64,000 nt of DNA from an uncultured Rikenellaceae bacterium (lineage in GTDB: Bacteria > Bacteroidota > Bacteroidia > Bacteroidales > Rikenellaceae): NCBI GenBank assembly GCA_944326945.1, contig CALVFY010000004.1, forward strand, positions 1 to 64,000. The letters are read 5' to 3'. Below, one piece after another: positions 37,100 to 46,110 of this stretch; the stretch's first letter is position 1; every line of letters starts with the position of its first letter. A program made the translations under genes and the position numbers. The notes under the pieces were generated by a model, which was not told where the DNA came from, did no database searches, and saw only the letters and a list, made by a program, of their open reading frames with translations.

Positions 37100-37160
37100 A
37101 ATTCGTATAACGTTTAATTTAATTTTGCACGAAACGAGGCCTTTGCGGCCTATTAAGGTC

Positions 37161-37168
37161 CAAAGATA
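37161..37168 (-). promoter_or_regulatory. candidate -7 box of the PpiD-like gene
   Basis: TATCTTTG on the minus strand is a perfect TAnnTTTG, 61 bp upstream of the start. The leader contains a small hairpin, AGGCC-TTTGC-GGCCT (37137-37151). Confidence 0.6.
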
Positions 37169-37218
37169 GTAAAATTCTCTATTCCAACCACTATTCTTTA
37201 CATAAGATACGCATTTTT

Positions 37219-38490
37219 TTACTCTGTGAGCCGTACTCGGGCAAGTTCCAAACGAGACGAACTTTTACGTAGAATTTTAATCTCCTTGTTTTCGATCGAC
37301 AGGGTTTCTCCCTGCGGGGGAATTCCCTCATAATGGAAGATGATATACCCCGCCAACGTATCATATTCGTCCGACTCCGGAATCTCCAAACCATACTTCT
37401 CATTCAGGTAACGCACCTCCAACCGACACGAGAATATCCACTCTTTTTCACTCACCTGCTTCTCGATCAGATCTTGCGAATCGTGCTCATCTTCAATCTC
37501 GCCAAAGATCTCCTCCAACACATCCTCCAAAGAGACCATGCCGGCCGTTCCTCCGAATTCATCGATCACTACGGCTACGGATTGTTTTTTCTTGATGAAA
37601 TCGGTCAGCAACTTTTGAGCCGGCATACTTTCCGTCACGTACGTAACGGGCTTCATCACCTCGCGTACACTTTTCGGATTCGTAAACAGACTCTTCGTAT
37701 TGACATATCCAATGATATTGTCGATGGAATCTTCATAAATAAAAATCCGAGAATATTGCGACTCGACGAAACGTCCGGTCAACTCCCCGATCGTCTCTGT
37801 CACCTCCGCCGCCTCAATATCCACCCGCGGCACCATACAATCACGCACCCGCTGATCGGGAAAATCGAGGGCATTTTGAAATAATCGGAATTCGTTTTCC
37901 CCTTTATGATCATGCCCATCCTCTTTCTCTCCGTCAGTTGCCTCTTCCACCAAATGCTCCAGATCGACACGATCGAAAGTATGAATCGTCTGATTCCGAC
38001 GCACAGGCAATCCCACCAATTTCAGAAATGCAACAGAGATCCACGTAGTCAGTTTGGCGATCGGGTAGAGCAACAGATAAAAAAAGTAAACCGGAACCGC
38101 AAAGGCTTTCATGTAGAAATTGGGATCGGATTTCACGACCGCCTTGGGAATAAACTCTGCTGTAAAAATAATGATCACGGTAGAGATCAACGTCTCGACA
38201 ATAATGGACTCGCTTCCGGGCACCCAACCGAAATGATGAGCGGCTGCGGTCAACAAAGTCGACATATTCAACGAATAGACCACCAGCGCGATATTGTTCC
38301 CGACCAGAATAGTTGTGATATATTGCCCTGGCCGCCGTGTAAACAGATCGATGATATAAGAAAACGTACGACTCTGCTTCTTGTCTATCTCGAGTCTCAA
38401 CCGGTTCGAAGTGACAAAAGCGATCTCCATCCCCGAGAAAAAGGCGGAGAGAATCAACGCTGAAACCACTACTATTACGACGGTAAACAT
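37219..38490 (-). CDS. CNNM/CorC-type haemolysin family protein
   Basis: 423 residues with the same order as GldE: DUF21 membrane domain (about 1-185, GMEIAFVTSNRLRLE), CBS pair (about 200-320, VVIDEFGGTAGMVSLEDVLEEIFGEIEDE) and CorC_HlyC domain. Predicted role is divalent-cation efflux or sensing. It is distinct from the gldE copy by its shorter N-terminus and a His/Lys/Glu stretch (EEATDGEKEDGHDHKGENEF) before the CBS domains. It follows lptC by 39 bp, an arrangement conserved in Bacteroidales as far as I recall. Confidence 0.88.
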   Translation of the reverse strand: MFTVVIVVVSALILSAFFSGMEIAFVTSNRLRLEIDKKQSRTFSYIIDLFTRRPGQYITTILVGNNIALVVYSLNMSTLLTAAAHHFGWVPGSESIIVETLISTVIIIFTAEFIPKAVVKSDPNFYMKAFAVPVYFFYLLLYPIAKLTTWISVAFLKLVGLPVRRNQTIHTFDRVDLEHLVEEATDGEKEDGHDHKGENEFRLFQNALDFPDQRVRDCMVPRVDIEAAEVTETIGELTGRFVESQYSRIFIYEDSIDNIIGYVNTKSLFTNPKSVREVMKPVTYVTESMPAQKLLTDFIKKKQSVAVVIDEFGGTAGMVSLEDVLEEIFGEIEDEHDSQDLIEKQVSEKEWIFSCRLEVRYLNEKYGLEIPESDEYDTLAGYIIFHYEGIPPQGETLSIENKEIKILRKSSSRLELARVRLTE

Positions 38491-38529
38491 ACTCTTATGT
38501 CATTTATCCGAACTCTCCGACAGCAACCA

Positions 38530-39243
38530 TCAAGGATTCTGCCGACCATGAACCGGCCGAGGCTTGACCAGATTTCCTTTCCGATTATTTTTAACCGAAA
38601 CGGATTCCGACTCTTTACGGCCCTCTTGAGAAAGTTCTGTTCCTGGATTTTGCACGGATAACGAATCGCTTTCACGTGTCGGTTCCGTATCGACAGTCAC
38701 TTTCCCTTTCGGGCGACGGAACGTAAAGTCATCGAAATTCTCATCCGATTCGAATCCCACACCCACAATCACATCCGTCCCCTGAGTCACTTTCGAATCG
38801 ACATTCGAATAGATTTTATGGGTTTTCTGGTTCCAAAACAACTGCTGAGTCTCCAACACCTGTCCTTTTGCGTTGGTAGCCACCACATTACCCTTCGCCT
38901 CCCAAAGTTTCTGATTCTCGAAAAATATGGCATAATCCGCCACCAGAGTCGACTCTACCTGCCCCGTGGAATCGGAATAGGTCACCACATCCACTCCCTT
39001 ACGAAACTCCATGTATGGCTCTTTCGCCAGCTCGTATCGCTCCATCAATGGAGTAAAAAAACGATAGGATTTACGGCCGTTTTCCGAAGTAATAATCGTA
39101 AGAGAGTCACTCTGCTGAGTCATCAACGTTTCGGGATCCTCTTTTGTTTCTCCGGATTTTTTCTCACAGGAGATAAGCAAGATAGCACTCCCTGCAAAAA
39201 GGAGTGCTACCCATAATTGTTTATGTTTTGTCAGACGGTTCAC
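38530..39243 (-). CDS. lptC: LPS export protein LptC
   Basis: 237 residues. The N-terminal hydrophobic segment ends in ILLISC with C26 as a likely lipidation site; the remainder is an LptC/OstA-like beta-jellyroll (about 60-190; EAKGNVVATNAKGQVLETQQLFWN is the repeat-like core). LptC relays LPS from LptFGB to LptA across the periplasm. The C-terminal 40 residues are polar and basic and probably disordered. It lies between the TPR gene and the CNNM gene. Confidence 0.88.
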   Translation of the reverse strand: MNRLTKHKQLWVALLFAGSAILLISCEKKSGETKEDPETLMTQQSDSLTIITSENGRKSYRFFTPLMERYELAKEPYMEFRKGVDVVTYSDSTGQVESTLVADYAIFFENQKLWEAKGNVVATNAKGQVLETQQLFWNQKTHKIYSNVDSKVTQGTDVIVGVGFESDENFDDFTFRRPKGKVTVDTEPTRESDSLSVQNPGTELSQEGRKESESVSVKNNRKGNLVKPRPVHGRQNP

Positions 39244-39259
39244 CCGTAAGATTAATTAA

Positions 39260-40591
39260 CTACTGGCCTTCCCGTACCGTGGTAGTACCGGAGATCCAAC
39301 TGCATCTTACGGTATAGGATGCACCGTTGTTCAGTCCGCGGAAGAAACACTCCTCTTTCGAGGGGAAATTAGCCCGATAACTTGCCAACTGTTCATCCAT
39401 GCCCTTCAGATGTTCCTCATCCAACATCGTACTTGCTTTCGAAAGCAAGTCGTAAGCCAACCAATAAACACTCTGGCGATCGAAACCCGAGCAAGCATTC
39501 GAACCTACCGTATAAGCCTGAGCCAAAAGCATGTATGCAAATCCATTTTCAGGATCGATGTCGATTGCCTCTCTGGCGAATCTGGCAGCCTCTTGAGCTC
39601 TGTTCGAACCGAGTTGAGAACCGGCAATCCGCACGCAAAGATTGGCTTTCGTAGCAGGATCGGTCTCATTGGCAATAGCTTCATTCAGGTATTTCAAGGC
39701 CTTATCGAATTGTTTTTTCTCTTCGAATCCGGCAGCCAATGCCAAAGCCGTACTCGAGGATGGCTTCAATGCATAGAATTTCTCTCCTACTTCCAACTGG
39801 AAATCGGTAATACAATTTCCTGCCATCAGCAATCCCAACGTTTTATCCAACAAGGCGGTATCGTTGGGAGTTGCCGCGATTTTCGGACGGAACAATTTCT
39901 CCAAATTTTCGCAACTGGCGGCTCCACTCGACACAAAGAGTGCCTCGAAAATCTTTTTAGCCTCAACCTTTTCTGGTGTTGAATTCGTATCGAAAAGTTT
40001 AACCAGTTTCTGATACTCATTCATCAGGAAGTCGGCCTCGATATTGTCGTTTTTATAATCGTCGACCAATACCTGGAAATAGATATTCAGAAAATCGGGA
40101 TCACTGTCCACTCCGTTTTCTTCAATGGCAGTCTGGCACAATTTGATGATTCCCTCCCGATCGGCCGGTTTGTAAGTGATATATTCACGAGCCTTCAACT
40201 CCAAAATATAACCTTTACCGCGAGTTGCGTGATCCCCAAAGTTTTCGATTCGTTTGTCATAAATCAGCATCAACGAATCGATAAACATATTCTTCTGCTG
40301 CAAAGACGTAGCACGCAGAATCTTGTTACGATAAATATCGGCACCCTTAATATAAATATTCTGAGTAGCCTTAGGGGCTTTCTCCATCAATTGCTGGAGA
40401 TATTGCACAGCTCCATCGTAATTTTTATTATTATAGGTGTCATTAAAGAAATTGAGGATCAGCACATTCTGCTTTCTCTCCTCGGGAGTTGCCCCATAGC
40501 GGGGATCTTCCAGATAAGCCTGAGCAAAAGCACCTGCGCTCAAAGAGGCAAGCACCAAGGCAAACACCAGTTTCAAATCCAATCGTTTCAT
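39260..40591 (-). CDS. secreted tetratricopeptide-repeat protein
   Basis: 443 residues. A Sec signal peptide (about 1-23, ending GAFAQ) is followed by helical TPR-type repeats, clearest at about 280-370 (ALALAAGFEEKKQFDKALKYL and AREAIDIDPENGFAYMLLAQAY). TPR proteins are scaffolds; this one is probably periplasmic or outer-membrane-associated. It belongs to the coaX-OMP-TPR-lptC run. No enzymatic domain is visible. Confidence 0.85.
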   Translation of the reverse strand: MKRLDLKLVFALVLASLSAGAFAQAYLEDPRYGATPEERKQNVLILNFFNDTYNNKNYDGAVQYLQQLMEKAPKATQNIYIKGADIYRNKILRATSLQQKNMFIDSLMLIYDKRIENFGDHATRGKGYILELKAREYITYKPADREGIIKLCQTAIEENGVDSDPDFLNIYFQVLVDDYKNDNIEADFLMNEYQKLVKLFDTNSTPEKVEAKKIFEALFVSSGAASCENLEKLFRPKIAATPNDTALLDKTLGLLMAGNCITDFQLEVGEKFYALKPSSSTALALAAGFEEKKQFDKALKYLNEAIANETDPATKANLCVRIAGSQLGSNRAQEAARFAREAIDIDPENGFAYMLLAQAYTVGSNACSGFDRQSVYWLAYDLLSKASTMLDEEHLKGMDEQLASYRANFPSKEECFFRGLNNGASYTVRCSWISGTTTVREGQ

Positions 40592-40629
40592 TTCGTGTAA
40601 AGTAAGTTATATTAATCAGTCTTTAACAA

Positions 40630-41928
40630 TTAGTCATATTTTTGTTTCACAAACCAGAAATCTTCCCCGAACAGACTCAAGCCGATAGAGAATTTGAAGT
40701 AATTCTCACGAATCATTCCGCTGTGGACACTTCCCCTCATCCCATATTCGAGTCCGACATTGATATTCGACAGCCGCCTCATATTGACGGGGATTCCCAC
40801 ACCGAGGGTTACTGCCTTATCACTGATATCCTGACCTTTTAATTGCATGTAATACGTGCTGTACCTGAATCCCGCCCGATATGTGAGCCGTTTGTAGAAA
40901 TGACGAATATCACCCCAATCCGGAGTATACTGTCCACCCACCTTAATACTGTGGGTATCTACATATTTCACGCCATTCGCCTCATCCGACTCATTCGTAC
41001 CGGACCAATTCTGATAGCTGTAATCTACTCCGAAACCGACCTTGGGCGTTTGATAGAAAAAGCCGACCGTCACATTGGATGGCAAGGTGAAGTCCGATTT
41101 CGACGAAACGAAACTGACCGTATCTCCATACATATCGCCCGAAGGAATATATTTGGAGATATCGGACCGCAATTCACCTCCCATCTGATAGGTCGCGCCC
41201 ACGGTCAATATGCGTTTCTCATTAGCGATCACATCATACTGCAAACCAAAATTCCCGAATATCCGCGACACATTCTCCTTTGTGCTGGCACTGACTCCAT
41301 TATAACTTCCGCTTGAAGTAATCGGAGTGATATACTGATCCACGTAACGGTCAATACTTCCGAAATAATAGATCATTTCAGCTCCCACGGAGAGACCTTT
41401 TACAATCTCCATACCAACTCCCGCCTTAAACTGAGTCACCCCGCCTTCACCGGAGTATTTATACTTAACCTGTCCTACCGTGGCCAAAATATCGGGATCG
41501 GTCACCGTCTCCTCTATCCGATAGCCCACATTACTCAACGGGGTCACGCTCAGGCCGAAACCGATTCGCCGCGCCAGAGGGAATTCGATTGCCACATCCC
41601 GAACATTGAACGTATTGTAGCTGTTTTTCGTATTCTGACTTTTCAAATAAAAATTCTGCCCTTCCATACCGAAGTTGAACAGAAATGATTTTTGCCCCAC
41701 CGCGCTATACGAAGCAGGATTCAGGTAATTGATCATGACCTGATTGCGATAAGCGACTCCAACCCCTCCCATCGAACGGAGATATGCCGTGCCTTGCGTA
41801 GACAGATCACCCAATCCATAGCATGTGTAAGGAGAAAAAGCATTGAGGCTGCTGGTCTGAGCCCATCCCGCAACAGGAAGTGCGAACACCAGCACGGCTA
41901 TCTTCACGATCCTTCTTCTAATCTGCAT
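40630..41928 (-). CDS. outer-membrane beta-barrel protein of unknown function
   Basis: 432 residues. A signal peptide (about 1-23, PVAGWAQ) is followed by alternating polar/aromatic beta-strands throughout, as in 14-strand FadL/PorV-like barrels; early regions read SPYTCYGLGDLSTQGTAYLRSMGGVGVA. The C-terminus does not end in the classical aromatic residue but in KQKYD after a Phe/Trp strand. No ligand can be assigned. Its start overlaps coaX by 11 bp, so expression is probably coupled. Confidence 0.75.
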   Translation of the reverse strand: MQIRRRIVKIAVLVFALPVAGWAQTSSLNAFSPYTCYGLGDLSTQGTAYLRSMGGVGVAYRNQVMINYLNPASYSAVGQKSFLFNFGMEGQNFYLKSQNTKNSYNTFNVRDVAIEFPLARRIGFGLSVTPLSNVGYRIEETVTDPDILATVGQVKYKYSGEGGVTQFKAGVGMEIVKGLSVGAEMIYYFGSIDRYVDQYITPITSSGSYNGVSASTKENVSRIFGNFGLQYDVIANEKRILTVGATYQMGGELRSDISKYIPSGDMYGDTVSFVSSKSDFTLPSNVTVGFFYQTPKVGFGVDYSYQNWSGTNESDEANGVKYVDTHSIKVGGQYTPDWGDIRHFYKRLTYRAGFRYSTYYMQLKGQDISDKAVTLGVGIPVNMRRLSNINVGLEYGMRGSVHSGMIRENYFKFSIGLSLFGEDFWFVKQKYD

Positions 41929-42646
41929 TGTATTCCAATATTCGATTCAATCCGTACACAACCAAGTCATAGGTTGCAAATATCGGATTTTTTACTCGTT
42001 TAGCAAAAAAATTTCCGTCTCCTCCGGTAAAAATTATCCTTAAATTCGGATATTGTGCCGAAATACGTCCGATATAGCCCTCTATTTCATACACAATACC
42101 GTTGATCACACCGCTTTCGATCGCCGAAAAAGTATCTTTTCCCAACAATTCGGTCTCCTCCTCTTTGAGCGTTCGCAAGGGCAAGGTACTGGTATAATCA
42201 TGCAAAGCTCTGAAACGGGTGACAGCCCCTGGTGAAATATTACCTCCCAGGAATTCGCCTTGAGCAGAGACCATGTCTATGGTGATAGCCGTACCGAAAT
42301 CGACAATCAACACATTGCTTTCCGGATAAAGCGCATTAGCTCCCACCGCTGCAGCCAAACGATCGCAACCTAATGTGTGAGGCGTGCGGTACAGATTTTT
42401 CAATGGTACGGAGACCGTGTGATCGAACCGCACATACTTACTTACACGACTCTTCAGAAAAGACTCCGTTGCTTCCACATCCCGGGAAGAGACCAAAATA
42501 GCGGCCGTCACATCGGGATAACTCTCCAGAACGGATGCCACTTCAGACTCGCCTGCATTTTCGAATTTAAATGTATCGACCACCTGACCATCTTCTATGA
42601 CAGCCATTTTGGCGAGCGTATTGCCTATGTCTATTGCCAGATTCAT
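41918..42646 (-). CDS. coaX: type III pantothenate kinase CoaX
   Basis: 242 residues from ATG 42646 (MNLAIDIGNTLAKMAV); the frame extends further upstream but homologues start here. ASKHA-fold kinase that phosphorylates pantothenate, first step of CoA synthesis, without feedback by CoA. DIGNT (phosphate-1), CDRLAAAVGA and DFGTAITID are signatures. Position before the outer-membrane protein gene, with overlap, is conserved in Bacteroidales. Confidence 0.93.
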   Translation of the reverse strand: MNLAIDIGNTLAKMAVIEDGQVVDTFKFENAGESEVASVLESYPDVTAAILVSSRDVEATESFLKSRVSKYVRFDHTVSVPLKNLYRTPHTLGCDRLAAAVGANALYPESNVLIVDFGTAITIDMVSAQGEFLGGNISPGAVTRFRALHDYTSTLPLRTLKEEETELLGKDTFSAIESGVINGIVYEIEGYIGRISAQYPNLRIIFTGGDGNFFAKRVKNPIFATYDLVVYGLNRILEYNAD

Positions 42647-42700
42647 ACCTCTGCAAAGATATTGATAAGTTACCAAGTAAACAAGCAAACCGGAATTAAA

Positions 42701-45700
42701 CTACTGAATCTCTTCCGATTTGGCCTTCAGTCGGCCCAATGTCCGCCAAGCGTCTTCCACATCCTTTACATCTCTAACTGTCAAACCCAGCTTATTATTG
42801 TTCTGACGCAGCACAAATTTTGCACCTCCGGCAGTTACCGTCTTCAAAAGCGCCATAAACAGAGGACTTTTATAATAGGGCGACGAACTGTCCGAGATAA
42901 ACTGGAGGATCAGCAAACCGTTTTTCACTTTAGCCCGTTCGAAACCCAACGCCACACACACCCAACGCAGACGAATCACATGGAATAAAGTCTGCGTAGG
43001 AGCCGGAACAGGGCCAAAACGGTCCACCATATCCGATTCGAATTTCTGCAGGGCAGACTCTTCCGTGATATTATCCAATTCTCTGTAAAGTTTGATCTTT
43101 TCGGCGCTCTGACTCACATAACTATCCGGAATCAACGCTTCGCTATCCACCTCGATCTGACAGTCTGACAAGAAGTTGACCGCCTTGGTCGGGAAAGCTG
43201 CCGGAGAGGCCGTCCCTTCGGGAATCACCTCATTACCCACCAGATTTTCGGCCCTCAACTCTTCCATCGCTTCGTTCAGAATTTTCTGATAGGTTTCGAA
43301 ACCTATGTCGGCAATGAATCCACTCTGCTCGGCTCCCAGCAAATTACCCGCCCCGCGGATATCCAGATCCTGCATGGCGATATTGAATCCGGATCCCAGA
43401 TCAGAAAACTCTTCCAGTGCCCGCAATCGGCGGCGTGCCTCACTCGTAAGCAATTCGTCGGGCGGAGAGAGCAGATAGCAGAATGCCTTTCGGTTCGACC
43501 GTCCCACACGTCCTCTCAATTGGTGAAGATCGCTCAACCCAAAATTCTGGGCATTATTGATAATAATAGTGTTGGCATTGGGAATGTCGATGCCGTTCTC
43601 CACGATAGTTGTGGCAATCAACACGTCGTACTCCCCGAAAATAAAGTCCATGATCACTTTCTCCAACTGTCGGGGATCCATCTGACCATGACCCACCACT
43701 GTCCGTATGCCGGGACACAGCCGTCGAATCAGAGCCTCTATCTGCAGAATATCCTCCACCCGGTTATGAACAAAGTAGACCTGTCCGCCCCGGCCCAATT
43801 CGAAATCGATAGCCTCTTTGATGATCTGTTCGTCGAAGGTATAGGATTCGGTAACGATAGGCTGGCGATTGGGGGGAGGGGTCGAGATCACCGACAAATC
43901 GCGCGACCCCATCAACGAAAACTGAAGGGTCCGGGGAATAGGCGTAGCCGTCAACGTCAGCGTATCGACACTGACACTCATTTGACGCAACTTCTCCTTG
44001 GCTGCCACCCCGAACTTCTGTTCCTCGTCGATGATGAGCAATCCCAATGATTTGAAATGCACGTTTTTCCCCAATATCTTGTGCGTTCCGATCAGAATAT
44101 CGATCTTTCCCTCCGCCAGCTCCTTCAGGACCTGCGACGCCTCTTTCGTGCTTTTAGAGCGGCTAAGATGTTCGACCCGCACCGGAAAGTCTCGCAACCG
44201 ATCGCAGAAAGAGCGGTAGTGTTGCAGGGCGAGGATCGTTGTCGGGACCAACACAGCCACCTGTTTGGAATCGGATACCGCCTTGAATGCAGCCCGAATC
44301 GCCACTTCCGTCTTACCGAATCCCACATCGCCGCAGATCAGACGATCCATCGGCTGAGGACTCTCCATATCGTGCTTAATTGCCTCGGTCGCCTTCTGCT
44401 GATCGGGCGTATCCTCATAGATGAACGAAGCCTCCAGTTCGTGTTGCAGATAGCTGTCCGGCGAAAAGGCAAAACCGGGTGTCGCCTTTCTCCTGGCATA
44501 CAGCGCGATCAACTCGCGGGCAATCTCCTTGACGGCCTTCTTGGTAGCCGCCTTCATCCGCTGCCAGGCTCCGGATCCCAGCTTATATATCTTCGGAGGT
44601 TCGCTGTCCTTGTCCTTGTAACGCGAAATCCGGTGAAGGGCATGCACATTGACCAACAGCACATCGTTGTCGCGATACACCAGTTTGATCGCCTCCTGCA
44701 CCTTTCCATTCTCCTCCGTACGGACCAATCCCCCGAAACGTCCCACACCGTGGTCGATATGCACCACATAATCGCCCACCTTCAACTCATTGAGTTCGGC
44801 CACGGTCAGACTCTCACTGCGATCCAACTCCCCGCGCAGCCGATAGCGATGATACCGGTCGAAGATCTGATGGTCGGTATAGAAACAGAGCCGCAGATCG
44901 TGGCTGACAAACCCCTCATGAAGAGTCATCGGAAGCGCCTCGAAGAGGACATGCTGCTGTCCGATCGAATGAAAAATATTCTGCAACCGTTCGATCTGAG
45001 CCTTATTGTCCGAGAGAATCAACGTACGGTATCCTTTCGCTCCATTGGCATTGATATCTGCGGCCAGCAGTTCGAAGTTCTTATTGAATTGGGGTTGCGG
45101 GGCGGTATGGAACTCCACCTTCCGATCCGCGATCCGCTCTTTCGCGTTGTCCCTAAGCAGAAACATCCTCCGTTCTGCCACATCCTCGGCAAATCCTTTA
45201 CGCCCGGTCACCCGAGAGTCGATCGTCGAAGGTTCCTCCAACTCTTTCAGTATCTTTGAACGGATGTCATTGAGCCGTTTGAGCAGATAGTCGAGATCCG
45301 AAACCCAATAGGTGGCCTCTCCCGCAAAACGGGGAAACGATACCCGATCGGGCGCCCTATCCTGCTTCAGATTAGGTACAATCTCCACCTGCTGCAACTT
45401 CTCCACGGAGAGCTGGGAAGCGATTTCAAAACGACGAACAGACTCCACCTCGTCGCCGAAAAAGTCAAGCCGGAAGGGATGATTTTCCGAATAAGAGAAG
45501 ATATCGACAATTCCGCCCCTCACCGAATACTGGCCCGGTTCATAAACGAAATCAACCCGCTGGAAACCGTAGCCGACCAAAGCCTCCTCTACAAATGAGG
45601 GAGAGAGATGATCGCCGACACGCACCTGTAATACACTACGTTTCAACTCCTCCAGAGCCACCACCTTTTCGGCCAGCGCCTCAGGATAGGTACAGAGCAC

Positions 45701-46060
45701 CAAATAGCTCTTGCCGTCGTAGTTTTTCACGGCATTGAGTGCTGCCGTACGTTGTACGATACCCGAAGGATCCTCCTGTCCGAACTGGATCGACCGTTTA
45801 TACCCCGTCGGGAAAAACAACACGCGATCGGCCTCGAGCATCTGATAAAAATCGCTGCTCAAATAGGCAGCCGCATCACGATCCTCCATCACGAAAACGT
45901 GTATTCCTCCCTGTTGTCTGACCACCGAGGCGGCAACAAGCGAAAAGGCCGAACCAACCAGCGAGCCCAAGCTCATGGTAGTACAGCCTTCGTAATACTT
46001 CAATATCTCTTTCACACCGGGCAACTGCCCGACCAGATCATTAACCTGTTGCGGTGACAT
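42701..46060 (-). CDS. mfd: transcription-repair coupling factor Mfd
   Basis: 1119 residues. It releases RNA polymerase stalled at DNA damage and recruits UvrA. Domains in order are a UvrB-homology region (about 20-330), an RNAP-interacting CarD-like domain (about 425-500; LKVGDYVVHIDHGVGRF), a RecG-like SF2 translocase with Walker A GDVGFGKTE, DEEQ box (IIDEEQKFG) and GRVGRSNRKAFCYLL, and the C-terminal TRCF domain. Length is close to the usual 1100-1150. Next genes are coaX downstream and RNase G/E upstream. Confidence 0.96.
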   Translation of the reverse strand: MSPQQVNDLVGQLPGVKEILKYYEGCTTMSLGSLVGSAFSLVAASVVRQQGGIHVFVMEDRDAAAYLSSDFYQMLEADRVLFFPTGYKRSIQFGQEDPSGIVQRTAALNAVKNYDGKSYLVLCTYPEALAEKVVALEELKRSVLQVRVGDHLSPSFVEEALVGYGFQRVDFVYEPGQYSVRGGIVDIFSYSENHPFRLDFFGDEVESVRRFEIASQLSVEKLQQVEIVPNLKQDRAPDRVSFPRFAGEATYWVSDLDYLLKRLNDIRSKILKELEEPSTIDSRVTGRKGFAEDVAERRMFLLRDNAKERIADRKVEFHTAPQPQFNKNFELLAADINANGAKGYRTLILSDNKAQIERLQNIFHSIGQQHVLFEALPMTLHEGFVSHDLRLCFYTDHQIFDRYHRYRLRGELDRSESLTVAELNELKVGDYVVHIDHGVGRFGGLVRTEENGKVQEAIKLVYRDNDVLLVNVHALHRISRYKDKDSEPPKIYKLGSGAWQRMKAATKKAVKEIARELIALYARRKATPGFAFSPDSYLQHELEASFIYEDTPDQQKATEAIKHDMESPQPMDRLICGDVGFGKTEVAIRAAFKAVSDSKQVAVLVPTTILALQHYRSFCDRLRDFPVRVEHLSRSKSTKEASQVLKELAEGKIDILIGTHKILGKNVHFKSLGLLIIDEEQKFGVAAKEKLRQMSVSVDTLTLTATPIPRTLQFSLMGSRDLSVISTPPPNRQPIVTESYTFDEQIIKEAIDFELGRGGQVYFVHNRVEDILQIEALIRRLCPGIRTVVGHGQMDPRQLEKVIMDFIFGEYDVLIATTIVENGIDIPNANTIIINNAQNFGLSDLHQLRGRVGRSNRKAFCYLLSPPDELLTSEARRRLRALEEFSDLGSGFNIAMQDLDIRGAGNLLGAEQSGFIADIGFETYQKILNEAMEELRAENLVGNEVIPEGTASPAAFPTKAVNFLSDCQIEVDSEALIPDSYVSQSAEKIKLYRELDNITEESALQKFESDMVDRFGPVPAPTQTLFHVIRLRWVCVALGFERAKVKNGLLILQFISDSSSPYYKSPLFMALLKTVTAGGAKFVLRQNNNKLGLTVRDVKDVEDAWRTLGRLKAKSEEIQ

Positions 46061-46110
46061 CGCTTGAGTGAGTTTATCTTACTTCGGGTCTCTTCATTCC
46101 CCGTCCGCAG

